A stretch of 64,000 nt of DNA from Cohnella herbarum (GTDB lineage: Bacteria; Bacillota; Bacilli; Paenibacillales; Paenibacillaceae). The stretch spans positions 7,436,001 to 7,500,000 of the forward strand of contig NZ_CP051680.1 in NCBI RefSeq assembly GCF_012849095.1. Direction: 5' to 3'. The position numbers and the translations under genes are program-made. The notes beneath the pieces were generated by a model that did no database searches, had not been told where the DNA came from, and was given only the letters and a program-made list of their open reading frames with translations. Positions 16,719 through 24,493 of the stretch are shown piece after piece; positions within the stretch are counted from its first letter, which is position 1, and every line of letters starts with the position of its first letter.

Positions 16719-17639
16719 GTGACCTATGTCATTAGCACGAGCGGGCTCAGCAAAATCGCGGGCGGGAAAGCCATCGTGTCCGAAGTGAACCTGCATGTCA
16801 AGAAAGGGGAAATCTACGGATTTCTCGGACCGAACGGCGCTGGCAAAACATCGGTCATGAAGATGCTGACGGGATTGTGGAAACCGACCGGAGGCGATAT
16901 CGAGTTGTTCGGCGAACGGTTGACGAGCAGCTCCTTCGAAGCGCTGAAACGATTGGGCAGCCTGATCGAATATCCGATATTTTACGAAAAGCTGACCGCC
17001 CGGGAAAATTTGAAGCTGCATTGCGAGTATATGGGCTATCATGACAGCCGGGCCATCGACGAAGCTCTTGCTTTAGTCGGCTTAACGGACGCCGCGGCTA
17101 AGGCGGTGAAATCTTTCTCCCTTGGAATGAAGCAGCGACTGGGATTAGCTAGGGCGATCGCGACCCGGCCGGAGCTATTGATCCTGGACGAGCCGATCAA
17201 CGGCCTCGATCCGATCGGAATCAAGGATATGAGAAGTTTGTTCGCCATGCTGAGCAGGGAATACGGAATGACTCTATTCCTTTCCAGCCATCTGCTCGGC
17301 GAACTGGAGCAGGTTGCGGATACGATCGGCGTGATCCGGGAAGGTAAGCTCGTTCGGGAAGTAGCGATGTCGAACATTCGCGAGAAAGGGATGGAGCATA
17401 TCGAACTGACGACGAACGATACTTGGAAAGCGGCCGGAGTGCTGGACGATAAGCTGGACATCCGCAACTTTAAAGTGATGAGCGAGTCGACGATCCGTAT
17501 CTACGACTTCCGCTTGCCCCAATCCGACATCGTCAAAGCGTTAGTCTTAAACGGCGTTAACATCGAAGAGATCGGGCGCAAGCGGCATTCGTTGGAGGAT
17601 TACTTCTTCAGCCTCATGGAAAGAGGCGATGGCGCATGA
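16719..17639 (+). CDS. ABC transporter ATP-binding protein (BcrA/lantibiotic-immunity type)
   Basis: A 306-residue nucleotide-binding subunit: Walker A GPNGAGKTS, signature SLGMKQRLGLARAIA, Walker B LLILDEP, then a C-terminal extension of about 90 residues typical of the bacitracin/lantibiotic-resistance group. GTG 16719 is preceded by GAAGGAGGTGG at optimal distance; longer in-frame extensions run inside the kinase gene and are not real. With the small permease that follows it would form an exporter or immunity pump, probably controlled by the two-component genes upstream. Confidence 0.9.
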   Translation: MTYVISTSGLSKIAGGKAIVSEVNLHVKKGEIYGFLGPNGAGKTSVMKMLTGLWKPTGGDIELFGERLTSSSFEALKRLGSLIEYPIFYEKLTARENLKLHCEYMGYHDSRAIDEALALVGLTDAAAKAVKSFSLGMKQRLGLARAIATRPELLILDEPINGLDPIGIKDMRSLFAMLSREYGMTLFLSSHLLGELEQVADTIGVIREGKLVREVAMSNIREKGMEHIELTTNDTWKAAGVLDDKLDIRNFKVMSESTIRIYDFRLPQSDIVKALVLNGVNIEEIGRKRHSLEDYFFSLMERGDGA

Positions 17640-18331
17640 TTCTGCTCATGAAGCTGGAATTGAAAAAATACAAATTCGGCGGATACATCGTCGGCGTCAT
17701 CGCGGCGAATCTGGCGCTCGCGGGCATCGTATGGACGCTTCAGCAACAAGGGTGGCAGGATGAAAGCATCGCCTCGTCTCCGACTTACGCCGTCGCGTTC
17801 GCTTTTATCCGTGCTATGGTGAGTATTACGTTTGGGATATTCGCTGCCGTGCTTATGGCCAGAATGATCGTCGGAGAGTATACGAGCAAAACGATCTCGC
17901 TGTTGTTCGGTTATCCGATCGATCGACGAAAGGTGCTTCTTTCCAAGCTGCTGCTGGTCTCGCTTGTCACCTTTATCGTTCTCATCGTCTCTAATCTGAT
18001 TATTAGCTCGGCATTCTGCGGGATGAATGTCTATTATGATTATATTAAAGAGCCGCTTACCCGAGAAATCTTATACGGGCAAACGGTCGAGATGTTCGTG
18101 CAAGCCGGTCTGACGACGGCGATTAATTGGATCCCGTTCGTTCTGGGAATGATCCGGAAATCGGCGACGACGACGGTGACGTCCTCTTTCGTCATCGAGT
18201 TCGCCATATATGCGACGAATAACGGGCTTACGCTTAGCGTGATCCCCGCGGTTACGATTTCGTTGGCGGCGATCGGCGCGGCAGGCGCGTACTGGACGAT
18301 TCTCAAGGCCAATCGCGATGACGTGTCGTGA
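17636..18331 (+). CDS. ABC-2-type transporter permease
   Basis: A 231-residue membrane protein with about six hydrophobic helices and the pattern MARMIVGEYTSKTISLLFGYPIDRR. This matches small ABC-2 permeases paired with BcrA-like ATPases. It overlaps the ATPase gene by 4 bases (ATGA) and ends the operon. Confidence 0.85.
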   Translation: MILLMKLELKKYKFGGYIVGVIAANLALAGIVWTLQQQGWQDESIASSPTYAVAFAFIRAMVSITFGIFAAVLMARMIVGEYTSKTISLLFGYPIDRRKVLLSKLLLVSLVTFIVLIVSNLIISSAFCGMNVYYDYIKEPLTREILYGQTVEMFVQAGLTTAINWIPFVLGMIRKSATTTVTSSFVIEFAIYATNNGLTLSVIPAVTISLAAIGAAGAYWTILKANRDDVS

Positions 18332-18418
18332 CTTAAATGGTCTTGACCGGTTCTATGGATGAATTGGGTATACTGAGTGGAAAACGCGAGTAGCGAAAAG
18401 GAGTACCCGATTAGACGT

Positions 18419-19369
18419 ATGGATTTGACTGCGGTATTTCCCTTCGAGCCGATCTCGGCTAAGCGAATCCCTTCGGGCGATCAATGGATCGCGCAAATCA
18501 AATGGGACGGAGTTCGGATGTTATCGTACTTCGACGGTCATCGGATCAGGCTGTTCAATCGCAGACGGAACGAACGGACGTTGCAATACCCCGAACTGCT
18601 GATTCCAAACGATTATTGCCGTTCCTCTTCGTTTATTTTGGACGGGGAATTGATTGCTTTCGATGCCGACAAACCTTCCTTTCATGAAATCATGAAACGC
18701 GACAGCATCAGAAACCTTAACCGTGCGGCTCAAGTTCAATCGCAAGTTCCCGTTACTTACATGATCTTCGACGTGCTATATAACGAAGGAGAATGGGTGA
18801 CGAGTAAGCCTTTATCGGTCAGGCAACGCTTATTGCAAGAAATAATCTTACCGCGAGCGAACGTGCAAATCGTGCAAAATTTCAGCGATGCAGGCGGTCT
18901 GCTGCAGGTCATGAGAGCCCATCGAATGGAAGGAATCGTTCTGAAGGACAAACAGAGCGATTACTCCTTGTCGGGCAAAGACGGCCGTTGGCGCAAATTC
19001 AAAATTTTTCACGATTTGCATGCCGTGATCGGCGGAGTGATTATCAAGCACAATATCGTGAGTTCCATGCTGCTAGGGCTCTATGATGAGCACGGAAGTT
19101 TGCAATATATCGGACATTCCGGAATGGGTAAACTGACGGGCGCGGAGACGATCGAGCTTACGAAACAAGCGATTCCTCTGTTCTCCTCTTCCAACCCGTT
19201 CGGCAGTACCCCGGAAAGAGCCGATGAAGCGGTATGGTTAACCCCGCGCATTATCGTAAAAATACAGTTCATGGAATGGACGCGAAACCGAACGATGAGA
19301 CATCCTTCGATGCAAAGCATCGTTCACGAGGTGAAATTGACGGATTGTACGTTTAAGCAATTAGATTGA
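18419..19369 (+). CDS. ATP-dependent DNA ligase, LigD ligase-domain type
   Basis: About 316 residues covering an adenylation domain (nucleophile Lys in IKWDGVR, FILDGELIAF, MEGIVLKDKQSDYSL, GRWRKFKI) and an OB-fold domain (VIGGVIIKHN to VKIQFMEWT). It seals nicks at Ku-bound ends in non-homologous end joining. The start is uncertain: the only good ribosome binding site, AAAAGGAG at 18396-18403, lies 6 bases before an in-frame ATT (18410) and 15 before ATG 18419. An in-frame GTG at 18377 has no such site. It converges with the Ku gene. Confidence 0.85.
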   Translation: MDLTAVFPFEPISAKRIPSGDQWIAQIKWDGVRMLSYFDGHRIRLFNRRRNERTLQYPELLIPNDYCRSSSFILDGELIAFDADKPSFHEIMKRDSIRNLNRAAQVQSQVPVTYMIFDVLYNEGEWVTSKPLSVRQRLLQEIILPRANVQIVQNFSDAGGLLQVMRAHRMEGIVLKDKQSDYSLSGKDGRWRKFKIFHDLHAVIGGVIIKHNIVSSMLLGLYDEHGSLQYIGHSGMGKLTGAETIELTKQAIPLFSSSNPFGSTPERADEAVWLTPRIIVKIQFMEWTRNRTMRHPSMQSIVHEVKLTDCTFKQLD

Positions 19370-19426
19370 ACGTTATAAAAACAGGCAGGTTTGATCCAGG
19401 AGGAATCCGAACTTGCGGTCGTGAAG

Positions 19427-19460
19427 CCGAGGAACCGTTCAGGGAACGGCTCCTTCTTTT
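19427..19460 (+). terminator. Terminator between the ligase and Ku genes
   Basis: GAGGAACCGTTC and GAACGGCTCC form a stem followed by TTCTTTTTT on the plus strand. The stem overlaps the last codons of the convergent Ku gene. Confidence 0.65.
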
Positions 19461-20329
19461 TTGCGGCCGCGGGTTCCTCGCGGTTTTGCTTTGTTACGGT
19501 CGCCGGATGGATCGGCAGATGGATCGACTGCCGAATCCGGTAATGGCGTCGAGGCTGGCTTAACCGCCTCTAAGCTTGCTTGAAGCGCGGCCATGAGATC
19601 GATAACGTTCGTTTTTTCCGCGGCGGGAGCGGTAACGATGTCGGGGCCCTCTCCGGATATTTTACGCTGAATAGCTTCCTGAAGGCTGATTCGGTAATCG
19701 TCGGTATACTTGTTCGGATCGAATGGCGTCGATAGCTGTTCGATTAGCATTTTCGCCATAGTAAGCTCCCGTTCGTTCACCGTCGTCTGTTCGGGTAAAT
19801 TCGGCACTAGCTGCAACGAACGGATTTCATCCGGATAATGCATCGTTTCCATGCAGATGCAATTGTCGACGGCTCGAATGGCCGCGAGGCTGCTTTTGCT
19901 GCGGATCGCAATTTTGGCAATGCCGATTTTGCCGGATTGGCGCATCGCTTCCAGCAACAGATTGTATGCCCCCGACCCGGCTTGATCCGGAGATAAATAA
20001 TAAGCCTTCTGGTAATACAGCGGGTCGATTTCCGTCAAATCGACGAAATCCAGGATTTGAATCGTTCTCGTATTTTCCGGCTTGATGGCATCGAGTTCAT
20101 CGGAATCGAATAAGACGAACCTGCCCTTCTCATACTCGTACCCTTTCGAGATTTCATCCCATTGGACTTCCTTCTCGCAATGAGGGCAAGTTCGAACGTT
20201 CGAGATTGGCGTGCCGCACTCCTTATGGATCATTCGCAAGTGGATGTCCTTGTCTTCGGTAGCGGTGAACATTTTGACGGGGACGTGTACCAATCCGAAG
20301 CTGATGGCGCCTTTCCACACGGTATGCAT
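19439..20329 (-). CDS. ku: Bacterial Ku, NHEJ end-binding protein
   Basis: A 296-residue protein with the bacterial Ku core starting HTVWKGAISFGLVHVPVKMF, a CGTPISNVRTCPHC segment, and a Lys/Arg-rich C-terminal tail (GDRNKAKPRGTRGRKK) of the sort that recruits LigD. It forms a homodimeric ring on double-strand ends. ATG 20329 is used because AAAGGAG stands 8 bases upstream. Together with the polymerase at 11971-12858 and the ligase at 18419-19369 it gives a complete but dispersed NHEJ set. It is divergent from the spore-protein pair at 20448-20803. Confidence 0.92.
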   Translation of the reverse strand: MHTVWKGAISFGLVHVPVKMFTATEDKDIHLRMIHKECGTPISNVRTCPHCEKEVQWDEISKGYEYEKGRFVLFDSDELDAIKPENTRTIQILDFVDLTEIDPLYYQKAYYLSPDQAGSGAYNLLLEAMRQSGKIGIAKIAIRSKSSLAAIRAVDNCICMETMHYPDEIRSLQLVPNLPEQTTVNERELTMAKMLIEQLSTPFDPNKYTDDYRISLQEAIQRKISGEGPDIVTAPAAEKTNVIDLMAALQASLEAVKPASTPLPDSAVDPSADPSGDRNKAKPRGTRGRKKEGAVP

Positions 20330-20376
20330 GGGCGGATCTCCTTTTCGTTTTTTCGTCGTCTTAAGGTTCCCACTCC

Positions 20377-20406
20377 GCATGGAAACCAACCGTGCAGGGA
20401 ATATTG
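20377..20406 (+). promoter_or_regulatory. Possible forespore (SigF/SigG-like) promoter
   Basis: GCATG at 20377-20381 and GGGAATATT at 20397-20405, 15 bases apart, resemble forespore sigma factor elements. They lie 42 bases before the small gene that precedes sspH. This is a by-eye match only. Confidence 0.35.
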
Positions 20407-20447
20407 GAAAAGGTCGAAAAGTCAATATCGGGAGGTAGATCGCCAAC

Positions 20448-20624
20448 ATGGATACGGAAAATAAGGATCAAGTGGTCGCGGATTCGATGCACGAGGGAAG
20501 AGACGTTTACGACATGGACGTTGATCGCATGATTAACGAAGGTTTAGGCGGAGGGCAAGTCACGTTGCAGAACGGATTAATTTCGGAAACGACGACGGGA
20601 ACGATGGAGGAGGATATTCCGTGA
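20448..20624 (+). CDS. Small acidic protein of unknown function, upstream of sspH
   Basis: A 58-residue frame beginning MDTENKDQVV and ending MEEDIP, rich in Asp, Glu, Met and Gly, with no membrane segment. GGAGGT at 20431-20436 precedes the ATG by 11 bases. The stop overlaps the GTG start of sspH, so the two are translationally coupled. I do not recognise the family with confidence; the coupling suggests a sporulation role. Confidence 0.6.
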   Translation: MDTENKDQVVADSMHEGRDVYDMDVDRMINEGLGGGQVTLQNGLISETTTGTMEEDIP

Positions 20625-20803
20625 ATGCTCAAAGAGCGCAGGAGATTTACGATTCCTCGGATAACATCGCCGTTCGATTAGATGACGGACAATCGGTGTG
20701 GATAGAAAAAGTGGACGTCGAGAACGGCGTGGCGACGGTGCAAGTCGGACAAAATCCGACCGATACACAGACGGTAGGCGTCGAGCGGCTGAAGGAGCAT
20801 TAA
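20621..20803 (+). CDS. sspH: H-type small acid-soluble spore protein
   Basis: A 60-residue protein that fits the SspH family: start MNAQRAQEIYDSSDN, then VRLDDGQSVWIEKVD, and the end TQTVGVERLKEH. Minor spore proteins of this type are made in the forespore. The GTG start overlaps the preceding small gene, and the pair sits behind a possible forespore promoter. Its position beside Ku is notable, because NHEJ in Bacillus is known to protect spore DNA during germination. Confidence 0.85.
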   Translation: MNAQRAQEIYDSSDNIAVRLDDGQSVWIEKVDVENGVATVQVGQNPTDTQTVGVERLKEH

Positions 20804-20848
20804 TGTCGAAGGAAGCGTAACGACCGGGAGATACGATGGGCTTACTTT

Positions 20849-20877
20849 TTGAAAGCAGGTCAAGCTCGTGCTACAAT
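20849..20877 (+). promoter_or_regulatory. SigA promoter of the flavoprotein gene
   Basis: TTGAAA (20849-20854) and TACAAT (20872-20877) are separated by exactly 17 bases, 38 bases before the start codon. Confidence 0.7.
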
Positions 20878-20915
20878 AAGGTGAGTTCCATAATATCCCT
20901 TAAGGAGTGGTTGTT

Positions 20916-21479
20916 ATGTACGATATCGCCATTATCGGCGGAGGTCCGGCAGGCGCGAGCGCGGCAATCTTCACTGCGAAGGCAGGGAAGAAAACGCTCG
21001 TTATCGATAGTGACCAAAGCGTAACGAAACGAGCTTGGTTGGAAAATCACTATGGAACAGAGGGAATCTCGGGTCCCGACCTCGTCGCGGCCGGTAAAAG
21101 ACAAGCCGCGAAATTCGGAGCGGAATTCGTAGTCGCGAAAGCTACGAAGCTAACGGCAGGGGACGGTTTCATCAAGATCGAGACCGAGGGAGAAACGTAC
21201 GAAGCGGGTCATGTTATTCTGGCTACGGGGATGTTCGTCGACGCAGCCGAGGCTAGCGGCGTTCGCACGAAGCCGGGAACGGAGCCGCGGATCAAGACGA
21301 TCGTCGATTGCACGCCGGAAGGCAAGACGAGCATCGACAATATCTGGGCTGCCGGTACCGTGGCCGGAGTTAGCATGCACACGATTATTACCGCCGGAGA
21401 CGGCGCTAAAGTCGCGATTAACGTCATTAGCGAGATCAATGGCGAGCGTTACGTCGACCATGACGTATTGAAGTCTTAA
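20916..21479 (+). CDS. Half-size thioredoxin-reductase-like FAD protein
   Basis: About 187 residues. It begins with the FAD dinucleotide motif (YDIAIIGGGPAGASAA), then an ATG motif (VILATGMFV), and ends with the second FAD-contact region (IDNIWAAGTVAGVSMH). This is the thioredoxin-reductase fold without the central NAD(P)H domain and without a CxxC pair. It may take electrons from a partner or be a flavin sensor. ATG 20916 follows AAGGAG by 8 bases; a longer in-frame GTG start is less likely. It has its own promoter and terminator. Confidence 0.75.
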   Translation: MYDIAIIGGGPAGASAAIFTAKAGKKTLVIDSDQSVTKRAWLENHYGTEGISGPDLVAAGKRQAAKFGAEFVVAKATKLTAGDGFIKIETEGETYEAGHVILATGMFVDAAEASGVRTKPGTEPRIKTIVDCTPEGKTSIDNIWAAGTVAGVSMHTIITAGDGAKVAINVISEINGERYVDHDVLKS

Positions 21480-21497
21480 ATAGATCATGATCCTGTC

Positions 21498-21535
21498 CAT
21501 CCCATTTCGTTCTTTGAACGGATGGGATGTTTTAT
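21498..21535 (+). terminator. Rho-independent terminator
   Basis: CATCCCAT...GTTC pairs with GAAC...ATGGGATG, followed by TTTTATT, just downstream of the flavoprotein gene. Confidence 0.75.
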
Positions 21536-21619
21536 TCTACAGGAAGCAACATATTTCATTCGTACGGCGACCAAATTTCTGGTACAATCATCCGTACATG
21601 GATGATGGGAGTTGGAACA

Positions 21620-22000
21620 ATGAATCACGAATTAAAGGATATGTTACAATCCGTTATTCGAGAAGAATTAGCGCCTGTTCATCAACGATTAGAGCGGATT
21701 GAAACACGGTTAGATCGAGTAGAAGAGCGGTTAGATCGAGTAGAAGAGCGGTTAGACCGGGTAGAAGTACGGCTAGATCGAATGGAAACGCGGTTAGAGA
21801 ACGTGGAGACGCGGTTAGATCAGGTAGAAACACGCTTAGAAGCATTAGAAGAAGATTCTCAACTGATTAAACGGGCTGTACTGGAAACAAACGAGAGCGT
21901 TAAGCGTTATGAGGCTATTCAGGAGAGCCAGCAGCGGATCATCGAATTGCTCTCGTCCAGGTCGATTGAGCAAGAAGCTCAGTTGAAACGAATTGTTTGA
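21620..22000 (+). CDS. Heptad-repeat coiled-coil protein
   Basis: About 126 residues, almost wholly a long coiled coil. Eight consecutive heptads of the form RLDRVEE / RLENVET run from residue 23 to 78 and are encoded by near-identical 21-bp units (21686-21853). No signal peptide or membrane helix is present. GGGAG at 21607-21611 supports ATG 21620; the longer frame from 21527 runs over the promoter. Similar short coiled coils of unknown function are common in Paenibacillus relatives. It could be a scaffold or oligomerisation factor; the function is unknown. Confidence 0.7.
   Translation: MNHELKDMLQSVIREELAPVHQRLERIETRLDRVEERLDRVEERLDRVEVRLDRMETRLENVETRLDQVETRLEALEEDSQLIKRAVLETNESVKRYEAIQESQQRIIELLSSRSIEQEAQLKRIV
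21686..21853 (+). repeat. 21-bp tandem repeats encoding heptads
   Basis: Eight units of 21 bp, the first ones nearly identical at DNA level and the later ones drifting. They encode the coiled-coil heptads. Confidence 0.75.
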
Positions 22001-22011
22001 TGGTTTCATGT

Positions 22012-22066
22012 AAAAAAAAAGGCATCGCAATCCGCATGGGCGGTTCGCGATGCCTTTTCGGTTTTT
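22012..22066. terminator. Bidirectional terminator
   Basis: GGCATCGC (22021-22028) pairs with GCGATGCC (22047-22054). Nine A residues precede it, and TTTTCGGTTTTT follows, so it can serve both converging genes. Confidence 0.8.
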
Positions 22067-22067
22067 A

Positions 22068-22850
22068 CTATGCGATGAATTCTTGAACCCATACGCCGTT
22101 ATAATAAGCTACGCCGATCGTCGTGAAGTTCGCGCTCAGAATGTTCGCGCGATGACCGGAGCTGTTCATCCATGCCGTCATGACTTCTTGCGGAGTACGC
22201 TGACCTTTGGCGATATTCTCGCCGGCATATCTGTAGCTGATTCCGTATTGCTTCATCATGTCGAACGGCGAACCGTAAGTCGGAGAATTGTGGTCGAAGT
22301 AACCGTTATTGTACATGTCTTTCGCTTTGTCCAACGCCATTTTCGTTAGCGTGGCATTCGACATTTTCAACGCGCTCAAGCCTGCTTTCGCGCGCTCTTG
22401 GTTAACGATAGATACGACTTCGGTAGCGTAAGCGGATGTAGCAACCGTTCCAGAACCTGTGCCTGTTCCAGAACCTGCGCCCGTTCCATTACCTGTACCG
22501 GAACCTGTTCCGGTGCTAGGCTTGCTCGGTTGAGTCACTTGACCGTTGCCGGAACCCGTACCCGGTTTGCTAGGCTGCGTCACTTGACCGTTGCCCGAAT
22601 TTTCCGTGCCTGTTCCGGGTTTGGATACGACGGGATATTTGCCTTGCATGATTTGTTGCAATAGCGTGTTCAGATCGATGCCTAGACGGCTCGTGACTTG
22701 CGTGATCGTTGTTGTCTGCGCGTAGTTGCTTCCGGACGTGCCTGCCGCGGATGCTGCGCCAATGCCTGTCGGAATGGATACGGCGAGTGCCAACGTACCT
22801 AATATGAGAGTCTTCTTCAGACCTTTATTGTGCTTGTGATGCTTGTTCAT
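22068..22850 (-). CDS. Secreted CAP/SCP-domain protein (YkwD-like)
   Basis: About 260 residues with a signal peptide (basic start MNKHHKHNKGLKK, hydrophobic core, cut after about SAAG), a Gly/Thr/Pro-rich linker holding repeats such as QVTQPSKPGTG, and a C-terminal CAP domain (VVSIVNQERAKAGLSALK, FDHNSPTYGSPFDM, AGENIAKGQRTPQEVMTAWMNS, GHRANIL). CAP proteins of this type act outside the cell, and several are linked to spores or the wall. It is preceded by a c-di-AMP riboswitch, a common control of wall-related genes. The start is set by GGGAGG upstream of ATG 22850. Confidence 0.9.
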   Translation of the reverse strand: MNKHHKHNKGLKKTLILGTLALAVSIPTGIGAASAAGTSGSNYAQTTTITQVTSRLGIDLNTLLQQIMQGKYPVVSKPGTGTENSGNGQVTQPSKPGTGSGNGQVTQPSKPSTGTGSGTGNGTGAGSGTGTGSGTVATSAYATEVVSIVNQERAKAGLSALKMSNATLTKMALDKAKDMYNNGYFDHNSPTYGSPFDMMKQYGISYRYAGENIAKGQRTPQEVMTAWMNSSGHRANILSANFTTIGVAYYNGVWVQEFIA

Positions 22851-22870
22851 GAATGATGTTCCTCCCTTGT

Positions 22871-22980
22871 TTGCCTGCGGAGTTAGCTGTCGGGTTAGGA
22901 CCAAAGTTGCCCCGCCGCATGTTGCGCGGCTTCACCCCATGGTGGTGGGTTCTCCGCGTCCGTTGTGGACTTCGGCTGGA
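22871..22980 (-). promoter_or_regulatory. c-di-AMP riboswitch (ydaO/yuaA type)
   Basis: On the minus strand the conserved pieces occur in order: GCCGAAGTCC with a small hairpin, GCGGAGAACCCA, GGGGTGAAGCCGC, and CCGACAGCTAACTCCGCAGG. These are the hallmark segments of the ydaO motif, which senses cyclic di-AMP and usually shuts off wall-hydrolase and potassium-transport genes. The aptamer ends about 4 bases before the GGGAGG of the CAP gene, and no separate terminator hairpin is visible, so control of translation initiation is likely. Confidence 0.85.
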
Positions 22981-23205
22981 ATATCTCAAAGTCTATCAGC
23001 TAGCGGAAGCGAAATCATTTCATAAATCCTGCCAAGCGGAACGATCGACGCCCGTTTTTGTTGACTTGGCGGCGTTTAGAATCTCAAATAATATTATTCT
23101 CATAATCCATTAAGCAGGAATTCCCAGTAAAAAAGGCGAATGTATATTCGTATAAGGGTGGCGAGACTAAACCGGCATTGCACGTAAATCGAAGGGAGCA
23201 AAAGA

Positions 23206-24462
23206 ATGAAACTCGAAGCGCGCATCGCGTGGAAAGAACCGTTTAACGTAGTAGGGGAGAAGATTCGGTATACGCCGAAGCATCATACGCCGAATTCTAA
23301 AAACGAAATCAGCAAGCTTTGGCAGCGCTTTAACACTCGCGGGGAAGAAATCCTCCATTTCGACGGAAAAAGCTACGGGATGTGTATATTCGGACCGGAG
23401 GATATGCCGGGGCAAGCCTTCGATTACATTGCCGGGGCAGGAGTCGCCGCAATCGGGAATATCCCCGAGGGGATGGTGGCCGAATCGTTCGCAGGCGGTC
23501 TGTACTGCGTCATACAGCGAAGAGGGCCTATTGATGAAATTGGAGAGGCCTTTCAATATTACGAAAGCGCTTGGCTTCCGAATTCCGATTACGAGCCGGC
23601 CGGCGGAGTCCATTTCGAATTATATGACGATCGGTACAAAGGCAACGATAACCCGGATTCGGTCATGGAATTGTGGTTTTCTATTCGTAGAAAACACGAG
23701 TTGCCCATTGAAAATCGAGCGGCGAGTTTGTTCGTCCACGTGACGGATTTAAGGCGAGCGACAGAGTGGTATAGCAAGCTGCTAGGATTACCGATTATGG
23801 AGGAACGGATGAACGGAGGTCCGGTATACTGGTTTGATTTGCCCGGTACGGGGCTCGTTCTCGACTCGGATGCCAACAACCATAACAATCCGGACTGGCA
23901 GCAAGAGAAACCGCTCGTTATGTTAGCGGCATCGGACATCGATCGTGCTTACGCATACATCTGCAGGAAGGCGCAAGTGCTGTCCGAACCCCATCGTTTC
24001 GATGGGATGGCGTATTTTAATTTCTATGATCCGGAAGGAAAAGCCGTCATGGTTTGTTGGAGCGCGGACGGAGGCAAGGAGTATGGGCTTCCCGTTACGG
24101 ACAGCCCGGTGAAGGCTAACATAGGCGGAGTATTCGTCAATGTGAAGAATATGGAGAAAGCGGCAAGCTGGTACTGCGAACTGCTTGGAGTGCCACTGGA
24201 TGAAGAGTCGGTTAAGCAGTCGGTTTATTCCGTTCCGGTAACGCGTGGAGCTTCGCTTTTATTAGACGACAACCGGTACCGCAATCATGAAGCATTCGAA
24301 ATTCTCTTTATGTTCGATACCGACGATATCGATTCCGCTTACGATTTTGCCGCCGATCAAGGGATGACATTTCACGGAGAGCTAGAGCGGCATGGCGAAA
24401 TATCCTTCTTCGTCTTGAAAGATCCGGACGGGAACTTGATTATGGTGTGCCAAGGTCGATAA
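23206..24462 (+). CDS. Fusion of a GyrI-like effector-binding domain with two VOC (glyoxalase) domains
   Basis: A 418-residue soluble protein. Residues 1-165 look like the GyrI/AraC effector-binding fold (GMVAESFAGGLYCVI, WLPNSDYEPAGGVHFELY). Residues about 175-285 and 295-418 are two VOC modules, each ending in a motif like YDPEGKAVMVCW or KDPDGNLIMVC. VOC domains bind metals or hydrophobic ligands, and GyrI domains bind small molecules, so this could be a ligand-binding, resistance or isomerase protein. GGGAG upstream supports the ATG. A second GyrI-like gene follows 31 bases later. Confidence 0.75.
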   Translation: MKLEARIAWKEPFNVVGEKIRYTPKHHTPNSKNEISKLWQRFNTRGEEILHFDGKSYGMCIFGPEDMPGQAFDYIAGAGVAAIGNIPEGMVAESFAGGLYCVIQRRGPIDEIGEAFQYYESAWLPNSDYEPAGGVHFELYDDRYKGNDNPDSVMELWFSIRRKHELPIENRAASLFVHVTDLRRATEWYSKLLGLPIMEERMNGGPVYWFDLPGTGLVLDSDANNHNNPDWQQEKPLVMLAASDIDRAYAYICRKAQVLSEPHRFDGMAYFNFYDPEGKAVMVCWSADGGKEYGLPVTDSPVKANIGGVFVNVKNMEKAASWYCELLGVPLDEESVKQSVYSVPVTRGASLLLDDNRYRNHEAFEILFMFDTDDIDSAYDFAADQGMTFHGELERHGEISFFVLKDPDGNLIMVCQGR

Positions 24463-24493
24463 GTAAATATTCGAATTTAAGGGAGGGGTTTCG

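Noticed and set aside
19366..19563. 65-residue frame between the ligase and Ku
   Set aside because: It overlaps the terminator and the Ku 3' end and has low-quality composition.
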